Assembly (NCBI GenBank): GCA_028691965.1
Contig: JAQUYE010000016.1
Span: 1-44,128, forward strand
Source: Paludibacter sp.
Lineage (GTDB): Bacteria; Bacteroidota; Bacteroidia; Bacteroidales; Paludibacteraceae
Reading direction: 5' to 3'
DNA length: 44,128 bases
Both the position numbers and the translations under genes were made by a program. Below, piece by piece: positions 1 through 7,722 of the stretch. The notes beneath the pieces were generated by a model. That model was not told where the DNA came from, did no database searches, and worked only from the letters and a program-made list of their open reading frames with translations. The stretch's first letter is position 1. Each line of letters begins with the position of its first letter.

Positions 1-501
1 ACCACCCTGGGCTTGTCGGACGAAGAGCTGGAAGAGCGCAAAGCCAATGTGCTTGCCAAGGACTGCCTGTGCGTGGGATTAAGTAACGCTGCTTCCCTGC
101 ACCACGACGAACTGTTTCTTAAAAACAACAAGGCCGTGAATATCTGCCCGGGACCCAATATTGTAAATTATACAAATATTGTCTCGCTGCCGACAATGAT
201 CGATCATATTTACGGTCGTACCGAATTAGTCACCAACAAACAACGCCCTCATGTGTTTATTGCTGAGATGGCTATCTATCTTCGCTTCCTCAAAAAGGAA
301 CTTGTTGATGGGAAGGGCGACACACAGGATAGAAAACGGAAAAACTATTATGAATTGTTTCTCCATAACCTATCTGAAGCCAGAAACTATTATCAGAGCC
401 TGTACGATGCTGCAGTGATCACCAAAGCCGGATTCGCAGAAGCCTTACAGCAGTTTGGTGAAGAAATCAGCGGGATAAGAAAAGCGTATAGTCTTGGTTA
501 A
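1..501 (+). CDS. 3' part of an unrecognised protein
   Basis: The reading frame is open from the first base of the window and stops at TAA 499-501, so the true start lies upstream; the TTG at position 13 is not needed as a start. About 166 residues are visible. They include a cysteine-containing stretch (KDCLCVGLSNAA), an ICPGPNIVNY segment and a DHIYGR motif, followed by a helical, charged C-terminus. I do not recognise the family with confidence. The cysteines and the glycine-proline motif could belong to a metal- or flavin-linked enzyme domain, but that is a guess. It lies 18 bp upstream of the tocopherol-cyclase-like gene on the same strand, so the two are probably co-transcribed. Confidence 0.6.
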   Translation, partial: TTLGLSDEELEERKANVLAKDCLCVGLSNAASLHHDELFLKNNKAVNICPGPNIVNYTNIVSLPTMIDHIYGRTELVTNKQRPHVFIAEMAIYLRFLKKELVDGKGDTQDRKRKNYYELFLHNLSEARNYYQSLYDAAVITKAGFAEALQQFGEEISGIRKAYSLG

Positions 502-519
502 TCAGTAAACCTCAGTGAT

Positions 520-1476
520 ATGCTGCAAGGGACCGGCAAGAAGAAGAATTATTTTGAAGGATGGTACTTTAAAATGGTGGCCCACGACGGGTCGGCCGTT
601 ATGAGTGTCATCCCGGGCATAGCCCTTTCGAAAGATGGAAATGTACGACAAGCATTCATCCAGGTAATCAATGGTATCACGGCTCAGACCAGTTACTTTG
701 TATTTCCGATGGAGGAATTCTCACATTCACCGAAGGAGTTCTCGCTGACTATCGGGAATAATTATTTTTCGAAAGATAGGATTATCCTTGATTTAAAAGA
801 TGATACTTCGACAGTCACCGGTACCGTGGAAATGCATAACCTGGTGGAATATGATTCGGGCAGTTGGTTCAATCCCGGAATTATGGGTTGGTACCGCTAC
901 GTACCCTTTATGGAATGTTATCACGGCGTTGTTAGTCTGACGCACGATCTCAGCGGCCGGCTCTCGGTCGACAACCAGGAGGTTGACTTCACTGGCGGTA
1001 AAGGGTATATCGAGAAGGACTGGGGTTCCAGCATGCCATCGGCCTGGATTTGGATGCAAAGTAATTCGTTTGCTTCGACCGATTGCTCGTTTATGTTGTC
1101 GGTTGCCACCATCCCCTGGCTCGGAAGTTCATTCAACGGGTACCTGGGTTTCTTGTACCACAACAAACGAACCTATCATTTTGCAACCTACCGTTCCACT
1201 AAATTACGGTTGGAAATCACCGAATCGGATGTAATAAAGATTAGCATTAAAAATCCTGATCATACCATCCTTGTCGAGGCTAAATCAAACAAAACAGGCT
1301 TGCTGCAAGCTCCGGCTCAGGGATCGATGGAACGAAGAATTCCGGAGAGTATCAATGCGACTCTCAAACTATCATTGCTCGACGAGCAGGGAAAACTGGT
1401 GTTTACCGATAGTACCGACATTACCGGACTGGAAATGGTGGGCGATTTTCGTCAGTTACAACTATCACAAATGTAA
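520..1476 (+). CDS. Tocopherol cyclase-like family protein
   Basis: This 318-residue protein has the hallmarks of the tocopherol cyclase-like family: YFEGWYFKM near the N-terminus (residues 11-19), GGKGYIEKDWG (159-169) and AWIWMQSN (175-182). In plants and cyanobacteria such proteins close the chromanol ring of vitamin E. Bacteroidales are not known to make tocopherol, so the substrate here is unknown and probably another lipid or isoprenoid-like molecule. No signal peptide or membrane segment is obvious. It follows the unrecognised gene by 18 bp, suggesting an operon. Family membership is fairly secure from the motifs; the reaction is not. Confidence 0.75.
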   Translation: MLQGTGKKKNYFEGWYFKMVAHDGSAVMSVIPGIALSKDGNVRQAFIQVINGITAQTSYFVFPMEEFSHSPKEFSLTIGNNYFSKDRIILDLKDDTSTVTGTVEMHNLVEYDSGSWFNPGIMGWYRYVPFMECYHGVVSLTHDLSGRLSVDNQEVDFTGGKGYIEKDWGSSMPSAWIWMQSNSFASTDCSFMLSVATIPWLGSSFNGYLGFLYHNKRTYHFATYRSTKLRLEITESDVIKISIKNPDHTILVEAKSNKTGLLQAPAQGSMERRIPESINATLKLSLLDEQGKLVFTDSTDITGLEMVGDFRQLQLSQM

Positions 1477-1553
1477 AGAAATGGATAACGGGCCTGCCAT
1501 TTTGTATAACTACCTGTTATACACTAAACAAACAAAAGGCCTTAAGAATCAAT

Positions 1554-2375
1554 ATGAGAAAGACACTTTTTTTAGCAGCAGCAATCATCGTAGCGGCACA
1601 GAGCTTCGGACAACTGTACGTTACTGCAGGTACCGGTTACTCACTGGCAATGCCTGAATCAGTATTAGGCACCAGTACGGTGCAGACTCCCTCGTCGACC
1701 ACCAAAACGAACAATTATGGATCACTGGGTACGGGGATGAACTACAAACTGAACCTGGGTTATTTTTTCACGAAGAACCTGGGGGTTGATTTAGGCTTTA
1801 CTTTATTAAAAGGCCCGAAACAACTGATGGAATCTCACCTGTACGAAGTTGCCCGGGTCGATGCAAGCAGTAATGCTACCGCAACAGCGATCGGTTTTGC
1901 ACCCTCACTGGTGTATAAAATGGACAATGGATTGTACGGACGAATTGGCCTTGCTACAAAGATTGGCGGACAAACCGATGTGGATGTGTATAACAAATCG
2001 CCCCGTGATGCTAACACCTATTCGGTAACTACAGCAAAGGCAGTTGTTAATGGAAAAATTCCGCTCGGACTCACAAGTGCTCTGGGATATAGTTATGCTA
2101 TCAATGACCAGCTCTCTATCTTCGGCGAAGCTGAAATCCTGAGCATCAATGTAAAAAGAGATAAGCTTACCTATTCTGAATTTGATACCAGCATTTACTT
2201 GAACGACGGTACCCTTGCCATGGCAGGTGTGTATTCGATCGACAACCTACCTCCGGGATATACAAAAACGACCAGCTTTGGCGAAACCTATACAAATGAA
2301 GAAGGTACCGGACTTACCTCGGTAAGTAATTACTCTTCTCTTGGTTTATCCGTAGGTATCAGCTATTCGTTCTGA
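1554..2375 (+). CDS. Outer-membrane beta-barrel protein
   Basis: A 273-residue protein with a clear Sec signal peptide (MRKTLFLAAAIIVAAQSFG followed by QLY). The rest alternates hydrophobic and polar residues in a pattern typical of small beta-barrels: YVTAGTGYSLAMP at the start, LNLGYFFTKNLGVDLGFTLL, then further amphipathic strands ending in LGLSVGISYSF, with the terminal Phe expected for BAM recognition. It resembles the OmpA-like/porin-family single-domain barrels common in Bacteroidetes. It ends 13 bp from the convergent lipoprotein gene. No ligand can be inferred. Confidence 0.75.
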   Translation: MRKTLFLAAAIIVAAQSFGQLYVTAGTGYSLAMPESVLGTSTVQTPSSTTKTNNYGSLGTGMNYKLNLGYFFTKNLGVDLGFTLLKGPKQLMESHLYEVARVDASSNATATAIGFAPSLVYKMDNGLYGRIGLATKIGGQTDVDVYNKSPRDANTYSVTTAKAVVNGKIPLGLTSALGYSYAINDQLSIFGEAEILSINVKRDKLTYSEFDTSIYLNDGTLAMAGVYSIDNLPPGYTKTTSFGETYTNEEGTGLTSVSNYSSLGLSVGISYSF

Positions 2376-2388
2376 TTCAGGGATACAC

Positions 2389-4401
2389 TTAATTTTTTGT
2401 TGCGATAAATTCTACTGACCAGTATTTTGCATCAGTCCCTTCGCGCAACACGGCTAACTCAGTCCCTTCGCGATTGGAAAAGACATACCGGGCTTTCACT
2501 TCAACAGGGGCCGAAGCAGTTGTGGGAGTGTAGAATTTATCGTAAACATAAAAACACTCGAAGGTGTAGTCATTGTCCTCGAATTGATAGACATACGGTT
2601 CGGAATAGTAATCAGCGGAGAGGATGAAAACCTTCCCCTTTACCGCTGCAAAATCTACCCACCAGGGATACATTCTACCTCCATCAGCCTTGTTGAGAGT
2701 AGCAACAGGAGTAATCGGCATATTAAATGTATTCGTCGATTCGATAGCAGTGGAAGTACGCATTACATCTCCTGTGCGCAGGATGGCCAGTTCGCCATTG
2801 TCGGCAAACCACACCTCTCCGACTGACGTATGTGAATAGCTTTGCATACTCCCCTTTTCGAGCGAGAAAGTGAGCAGTCCTGTCGGGGAAGTAGCCTGAC
2901 GAATACCCATCAGATAGGGCTTTGTCGGTATTTTCTTTATTTTTGTTCTTCCATCTACATCGCGTACTAAATAGTTACCTGTCGTAGAATGTTTTGTATC
3001 GACCCGGTACATATAATCAGTGTAATCAGTCTGCTCCGTATATATAAAACAGCTTGAGTCGGCCCAGGCAATGTCGTAGACCAGCGAGCCAACTTCTATC
3101 GATTTATCAACCGTATAAGTTGACATATTTACAGCACTTATCAATCCTCCGTGTCCGACAGCTGCTATCGAATTATCTTCGGCAATCGCAAAACAGCTAG
3201 GTGCCTTGCTAAGTGTGATGGTATGCTTTACTGAACGGGAATCCAACCCGTAAAACACCAGCCTGTTGGGTTGCGAGGTAGCATATACCAGGGTATTCGT
3301 GCTTTTAATAAAAGCTACATCCACCACATTTCCATCGATGGCATAGGTGTTGGCATTGTTACCTACGCCCCTTGCTGACACAGCAATTTTAATTTCCCTG
3401 CGCAGTGGGTCGTTCGACTTCAGCAGAATGGTATCCGAATTTAGTCCCGGCTTTAACTTATCGGCAACACATTCGAACAGTAAGCTTTCCGAATTATACC
3501 TTGTTAAATTGCCGCGGGTCTTGTTTAAAACCAGCCATTCGGGCAAATTACTGAATTGCCAGGTCAACAATCCATTTCCCTGATTATAGATAGAGGTCGA
3601 TAAACCCATCATTGTATTACTTATCGCTATCCTGTTCTGATAAACGCCATTCAGACTCAACTCCGGTGTACCTAAATCGGCAACAAAACGAATACTCACC
3701 ACCGGATTTTCGGTATCGTTAGTGATTAATTCGATGACACCTTCGAGGGTGTTGGAATTCATTTCAGCATCCATGTTGAACGACAATGGGATATTGTACA
3801 TACCACCGGCGGGTACAAACAATCCGGCCGGCGTGAATTGAAGGTTGTTGAGCGTTAACCATTCGGGCATACTTGCTATTTTCCATACCAACAATCCCTG
3901 ACCTGTATTCCTTACTCTGAGCTGCATCTCCTGATAATCCCGGAAGTCGTACAACACCGACGATTCGGTTTCTATACGGGGACTCCCGTCGGCAACATAA
4001 TATACAGGGATGCGATAAAGTTCGCCATCCGCTTTGATGGTCATGTATTCCTGATATAGTCCCACCTTTTTAAGATCTCCCTGTTGGATAGCTTTTGCCC
4101 GTATAATACCAATACTTTTAAGCGTACTTTGGGAGGAGGCCATCGGATCCACAATGAGTTGTCCGGTAGTATTCTCGAGCACCAGCCATTCCGGTGCTTC
4201 TTCAATCGTGAAGGTGGTAGTCGTTGCTACAGGACATGCAAAGGGATAGTCGAGAAAATCCCAGCGGGAAGTAACAACAATACCGGATGCGCCTGTTTTG
4301 TAGCTGGTTGCAGCAGGCATATCATCAAGGAATTCATTCGAACAGGCATTCAGCACTAGTGCTGCAAGAAATAGTATGGCAAGTTTAGTAGCTGGTTTCA
4401 T
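2389..4401 (-). CDS. Lipoprotein with repeated BACON-like Ig domains and a propeller-like C-terminus
   Basis: A 670-residue lipoprotein with lipobox LNAC and Cys20 as the predicted lipidation site. Three similar modules of about 109 residues follow, each carrying a PEWL motif (near residues 69, 178 and 286) before a short acidic/asparagine-rich turn. This pattern is like BACON/Ig-like domains in Bacteroidetes surface proteins. The C-terminal half (about 350-650) has repeated short beta segments that look like a propeller. It lies 14 bp downstream of a barrel gene on the same strand, so the two probably form a pair at the outer membrane. No catalytic motif is visible; a binding or scaffold role is inferred. 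Confidence 0.7.
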   Translation of the reverse strand: MKPATKLAILFLAALVLNACSNEFLDDMPAATSYKTGASGIVVTSRWDFLDYPFACPVATTTTFTIEEAPEWLVLENTTGQLIVDPMASSQSTLKSIGIIRAKAIQQGDLKKVGLYQEYMTIKADGELYRIPVYYVADGSPRIETESSVLYDFRDYQEMQLRVRNTGQGLLVWKIASMPEWLTLNNLQFTPAGLFVPAGGMYNIPLSFNMDAEMNSNTLEGVIELITNDTENPVVSIRFVADLGTPELSLNGVYQNRIAISNTMMGLSTSIYNQGNGLLTWQFSNLPEWLVLNKTRGNLTRYNSESLLFECVADKLKPGLNSDTILLKSNDPLRREIKIAVSARGVGNNANTYAIDGNVVDVAFIKSTNTLVYATSQPNRLVFYGLDSRSVKHTITLSKAPSCFAIAEDNSIAAVGHGGLISAVNMSTYTVDKSIEVGSLVYDIAWADSSCFIYTEQTDYTDYMYRVDTKHSTTGNYLVRDVDGRTKIKKIPTKPYLMGIRQATSPTGLLTFSLEKGSMQSYSHTSVGEVWFADNGELAILRTGDVMRTSTAIESTNTFNMPITPVATLNKADGGRMYPWWVDFAAVKGKVFILSADYYSEPYVYQFEDNDYTFECFYVYDKFYTPTTASAPVEVKARYVFSNREGTELAVLREGTDAKYWSVEFIATKN

Positions 4402-4415
4402 AGGAGTAGATGGAT

Positions 4416-5354
4416 TTACAGGGAATACCTCACTTGAATGGAATAATTAAGTCGCGATAGCCGTAGTGTTTCACCCAGTTCTTCATTCTGACGCTCCTGC
4501 GTGTTGTGTTGGTTATCCTTGAAGTAAACATCGGCACGATTCAGCTTAGCTGTCAGGAAGTCGGCCGCTAATCCAAGCGACAAGCGGGGTTGTAGTTGAT
4601 AGTTGACCGAAAGTCCGACTCCGGCACCGATCGTAATTCCCTCAACTAAATAACTCTGCTTATAATCAACATACGAACTTACATAACCATACTCGTAGCC
4701 ATAGCCCGCCTCTACCGGCACTGCATAGGAAACTTCACTTTCCATCCGAAAGAAGAGTGGTCCGGCCGACAAAGTACCTGTCAGCATCAACTTCTTTTTA
4801 TATCCCAGGGGTAGTTGGTACAGCAGCGATGCACCTGTATAATTCATATAGATCTGTTCACGCTGGTAAGAGTCGGTAAACATGGGATAAAAAGGATCAA
4901 TTTCAATGTAGTAATCCCCTTTGTAGCCCGACGAAAAATGGGAATAGTGGAGTCCGGCTCCCCATCGCGGGCTAAATAAATAATGTGCAGAGGTGCTCAG
5001 CTGATACCCATTGGTTAGCTTCGGGTAGTTTTCGTCGGATGTAGCATCGGTGCTAAAATCCATAAACCAGGGCAAATGGGCACCGCCAGCACCAATACGT
5101 ATCAGCCAGGGCTCGGCCAGTTTATAGTTATCCTTTCTACGGGAAGCACGGTAATAGCTGTCGACTTCCGACAGCGGTATCACTTTGCCTATCATGAAGT
5201 TTCCTTCACCTTTCTGTTCGTACCGGATGTGTGTGTCGCTGATGGATTTAATGTAACAAGCAATAGTGTCTTTGTGAACAGTGATAATTAAGTCCTGCGC
5301 AGTAGCTAAGGTCACCGAAAGCAGTAGCAGGGAAAGAAAAAGGAATTTCTTCAT
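4416..5354 (-). CDS. Outer-membrane barrel protein, partner of the downstream lipoprotein
   Basis: The start is the ATG at 5354 (MKKFLFLSLLLLSVTLATAQ), giving a standard signal peptide and 312 residues. A longer frame up to 5405 would begin inside the probable -7 box at 5403-5410. After the leader comes a small domain (DLIITVHKDTIACYIKSI...) seen at the N-terminus of many Bacteroidetes outer-membrane proteins, then amphipathic strands consistent with a barrel, ending in YSIQVRYSL. The lipoprotein gene follows after 14 bp. Function is unknown; localisation is inferred from the signal peptide and strand pattern. Confidence 0.7.
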   Translation of the reverse strand: MKKFLFLSLLLLSVTLATAQDLIITVHKDTIACYIKSISDTHIRYEQKGEGNFMIGKVIPLSEVDSYYRASRRKDNYKLAEPWLIRIGAGGAHLPWFMDFSTDATSDENYPKLTNGYQLSTSAHYLFSPRWGAGLHYSHFSSGYKGDYYIEIDPFYPMFTDSYQREQIYMNYTGASLLYQLPLGYKKKLMLTGTLSAGPLFFRMESEVSYAVPVEAGYGYEYGYVSSYVDYKQSYLVEGITIGAGVGLSVNYQLQPRLSLGLAADFLTAKLNRADVYFKDNQHNTQERQNEELGETLRLSRLNYSIQVRYSL

Positions 5355-5402
5355 TGCTTGTTTGTGTAAAGGTATAGTAGGATAGTTTTTAAAACAAAAG
5401 CC

Positions 5403-5410
5403 CAAAAGTA
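5403..5410 (-). promoter_or_regulatory. Probable -7 box for the barrel/lipoprotein operon
   Basis: On the minus strand the sequence reads TACTTTTG, matching the Bacteroidetes TAnnTTTG -7 element. It lies about 50 bp before the chosen ATG at 5354. No good TTTG -33 box is seen at the expected distance. Confidence 0.45.
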
Positions 5411-5427
5411 ATTATAAAAAATCTACT

Positions 5428-5435
5428 TAACTTTG
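5428..5435 (+). promoter_or_regulatory. Probable -7 box for rmuC
   Basis: TAACTTTG on the plus strand matches the TAnnTTTG -7 consensus and lies 44 bp before the rmuC ATG. The -33 region lacks an obvious TTTG. It sits 17 bp from the oppositely oriented -7 box at 5403-5410, so the two divergent promoters probably interfere. Confidence 0.45.
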
Positions 5436-5479
5436 CATTCAGCTAATTTATATTAATTCTATCATTAATTTACTCAACT

Positions 5480-6823
5480 ATGATCCTTATTATTCTACTT
5501 TGTTTAGTAATTCTTATCGGCATTGTTAATACCTGGCTACTAGTCAGCCGCAAACCGGTTGACAACACCGGGGAATTCAGAACTAACTTTACACGCCTGG
5601 AATCGGAGCTTACACGCCTGGATCAGTTAATGCGGGAGGAATTCCGCCACAATCGGGAAGAGATTCAGAGAGCCCTGAAAGACAATCGCGAAGAACTTAC
5701 CGGCTCGTTTAAATCGTTCGAGGAACAGTCGACCCGGAATGCGTCCTCGTTCAATGATCTTCAAAAACAGAAGTTCGACGAACTGATACAGCGTCAGGAA
5801 GCTATCCGGAAGGACACCGAAACCAAACTGAAAGAGATGCGCGAAGACAACACTACCAAGCTGGAGGAGATGCGCCGCACGGTGGATGAGAAACTTCAGG
5901 AAACAGTGGAGAAGCGGTTCAACGAATCGTTTAAATTAATCAGCGACCGACTGGAACAGGTGCACAAGGGACTTGGTGAAATGCAGACGCTGGCTTCGGG
6001 AGTGGGTGATCTGAAAAAGGTACTCACCAATGTTAAGACCCGGGGTAATATGGGAGAAATACAACTGGGTGCTATTCTTGAACAAATTTTATCACCCGAA
6101 CAATACGACCGCAACGCCGGAGTAAAGGAAGGGAGTCAGGAGAGAGTTGAGTTTGCCATCAAACTTCCCGGCAAGAACAACGATAATGAGTCTTTGTTGT
6201 TGCCCATCGATTCGAAATTTCCTACCGAGGATTACCAGCGCATGCTCGAAGCGTATGATAATATTGGGGCGATAAGCCCGAAAGAGCTGGAAGCCATCTC
6301 GAAGCAATTTGACAACTCGGTCAGGAAAAACGCGAAGGATATCCGCGACAAATACATCAATCCGCCGGTCACCACCGACTTTGCCATCATGTTTGTGCCT
6401 ACCGAGGGACTCTATGCCGAAATTCTTCGACGTACAGGTCTATTTGAAACCCTGCAACGGGATTACAAGATAACTGTAGTAGGGCCTACCAACCTGGTTG
6501 CTTTTCTGAGCAGTTTGCAGATGGGATTTAAAACTTTAGCCATCGAAAAACGTTCCAGTGAAGTATGGGAAATCCTTGGAGCCGTAAAGACAGAGTTTGG
6601 CAATTTTGGTATCGTACTGGAAAAGACGAAGAAGAAACTGCAGGAAGCTGCTAATGTTATTGACAAGGCAGGCGTCCGATCGAGGGCTATCGAACGTAAA
6701 CTACGTACGGTTCAGGAGTTACCTCAGGAACAAACCCTGGCATTACTGGGCGAATCAATAGAAATTGAAGAAGACAACGAACTTGAAGAAGAAGAAAATG
6801 AACCAACAAAGCAATCAACGTAA
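5480..6823 (+). CDS. rmuC: RmuC family DNA recombination protein
   Basis: A 447-residue protein with an N-terminal membrane anchor (MILIILLCLVILIGIVNTWLL), then a long charged coiled coil (about residues 25-185), then the RmuC domain (about 190-415). That domain includes GNMGEIQLGAILEQIL, LPIDSKFPTEDYQRM and FVPTEGLYAEILRR, with a highly acidic tail. RmuC proteins limit inversions and other rearrangements and have a PD-(D/E)xK-like nuclease fold; IDSKFP fits the expected active-site strand. Its 3' end overlaps the cation-efflux gene by 26 bp, indicating translational coupling. Confidence 0.92.
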   Translation: MILIILLCLVILIGIVNTWLLVSRKPVDNTGEFRTNFTRLESELTRLDQLMREEFRHNREEIQRALKDNREELTGSFKSFEEQSTRNASSFNDLQKQKFDELIQRQEAIRKDTETKLKEMREDNTTKLEEMRRTVDEKLQETVEKRFNESFKLISDRLEQVHKGLGEMQTLASGVGDLKKVLTNVKTRGNMGEIQLGAILEQILSPEQYDRNAGVKEGSQERVEFAIKLPGKNNDNESLLLPIDSKFPTEDYQRMLEAYDNIGAISPKELEAISKQFDNSVRKNAKDIRDKYINPPVTTDFAIMFVPTEGLYAEILRRTGLFETLQRDYKITVVGPTNLVAFLSSLQMGFKTLAIEKRSSEVWEILGAVKTEFGNFGIVLEKTKKKLQEAANVIDKAGVRSRAIERKLRTVQELPQEQTLALLGESIEIEEDNELEEEENEPTKQST

Positions 6824-7364
6824 ATTACTCTGGGCTGTATTAGCAATAAATTTTGCATTTTTTGTTATCGAGATGTCTACCGGACTTCTATCCGGTTCGA
6901 TGGGACTCGTAGCTGATAGTCTGGACATGCTGGCCGACGCTTTTGTATATGGCATCAGTCTGCTGGCAGTTGGTGGATCACTATTACAAAAAAAACGGGT
7001 AGCAAGGATAGCCGGTTACTTTCAATTGACTCTTGCTATCATCGGGTTTGCTGAAGTTATCAGGCGTTTCGTGGGTGCAGAAACACTCCCCGACTTTTCA
7101 ATAATGATTTATGTATCAGCACTGGCGTTAGTGGCTAATAGCGTTAGTCTGTATTTACTTAACAAATCGAAAGGCAAGGACGAAGTGCACATGAAAGCCA
7201 GTATGATCTTCACTTCCAACGATGTTATCATCAATGCAGGAGTTATCGTGGCAGCGTTACTGGTTAGATGGTCAAATTCGGGTCTCCCCGACCTGATTGT
7301 CGGTTCGTTGGTATTTATAATCGTAATCAAAGCAGCTTTCAAGATCTTAAAACTCGGAAAATAG
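6798..7364 (+). CDS. Short cation-efflux (CDF) family membrane protein
   Basis: The start is taken at ATG 6798 (MNQQSNQRKLL) because a purine-rich GAAGAAGAAG stretch lies just upstream; a start at 6765 would add only lysine-rich residues inside rmuC. The product is 188 residues, with about six membrane segments and the CDF motif SLDMLADAF (D43 and D47) in the second segment. It ends after the membrane domain and lacks the cytoplasmic domain of 300-residue CDF transporters. In the segment starting near FTSNDVIINAGV the usual metal-binding His four residues before the Asp appears to be Phe. It could be a divergent or regulatory cation transporter; the substrate is unknown. Confidence 0.75.
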   Translation: MNQQSNQRKLLWAVLAINFAFFVIEMSTGLLSGSMGLVADSLDMLADAFVYGISLLAVGGSLLQKKRVARIAGYFQLTLAIIGFAEVIRRFVGAETLPDFSIMIYVSALALVANSVSLYLLNKSKGKDEVHMKASMIFTSNDVIINAGVIVAALLVRWSNSGLPDLIVGSLVFIIVIKAAFKILKLGK

Positions 7365-7374
7365 TTTCACGAGG

Positions 7375-7404
7375 TTGAAATTCAGAAATAATTTACTAAC
7401 TTTG
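7375..7404 (+). promoter_or_regulatory. Promoter of the CDGSH gene
   Basis: TTG at 7375-7377 and TAACTTTG at 7397-7404, separated by 19 bp, match the Bacteroidetes -33/-7 pattern. Transcription would begin near 7411, about 28 bp before the ATG at 7439. Confidence 0.6.
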
Positions 7405-7438
7405 ATTTTCTGAGAATTCACTTTAAATAAATCGAACC

Positions 7439-7678
7439 ATGGAAGAAAAAAAAGTTAAGCAGAACGCTCCTTACATTCTCGATCTGGAAGCGGGACAACA
7501 CTTGTGGTGTGCGTGCGGACAAAGCACTACCGATCCTATTTGTGATTTGAAAACACATAAAACACTGGGTTTTGCTCCGAAACGTTTTGAGTTGACTGAA
7601 AAGAAGAAAGTGGCTTTGTGCGGATGCAAACAAACCAAGAATCCGCCGTATTGCGACGGCACTCACGCGAAATTGTAA
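7439..7678 (+). CDS. CDGSH iron-sulfur domain protein with two motifs
   Basis: A 79-residue cytoplasmic protein with two cysteine-rich motifs. The second, CGCKQTKNPPYCDGTH, is a canonical CDGSH motif (three Cys and one His binding a 2Fe-2S cluster). The first, CACGQSTTDPICDLKTH, has the three cysteines and the His but reads CDLKTH where CDG[S/T/A]H is expected, one residue longer. Dual-CDGSH proteins of this size are common in bacteria and are thought to act in redox or iron-sulfur handling. It has its own promoter and ends at a terminator shared with the convergent triple-AAA gene. Confidence 0.88.
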   Translation: MEEKKVKQNAPYILDLEAGQHLWCACGQSTTDPICDLKTHKTLGFAPKRFELTEKKKVALCGCKQTKNPPYCDGTHAKL

Positions 7679-7684
7679 AAAATT

Positions 7685-7722
7685 ACGGGTGTCTCCACTG
7701 TTGGAAACACCCGTTTCGTTTT
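7685..7722. terminator. Bidirectional intrinsic terminator between convergent genes
   Basis: ACGGGTGT (7685-7692) pairs with ACACCCGT (7707-7714). The stem extends by TCC/GGA beyond one mismatch and has a 6-nt loop. T-rich tracts follow on both strands (TTCGTTTT on plus, AATTTTTT on minus). It can end both the CDGSH transcript and the three-gene STAND/channel/AAA operon; the last codon of the AAA gene abuts it. Confidence 0.8.
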
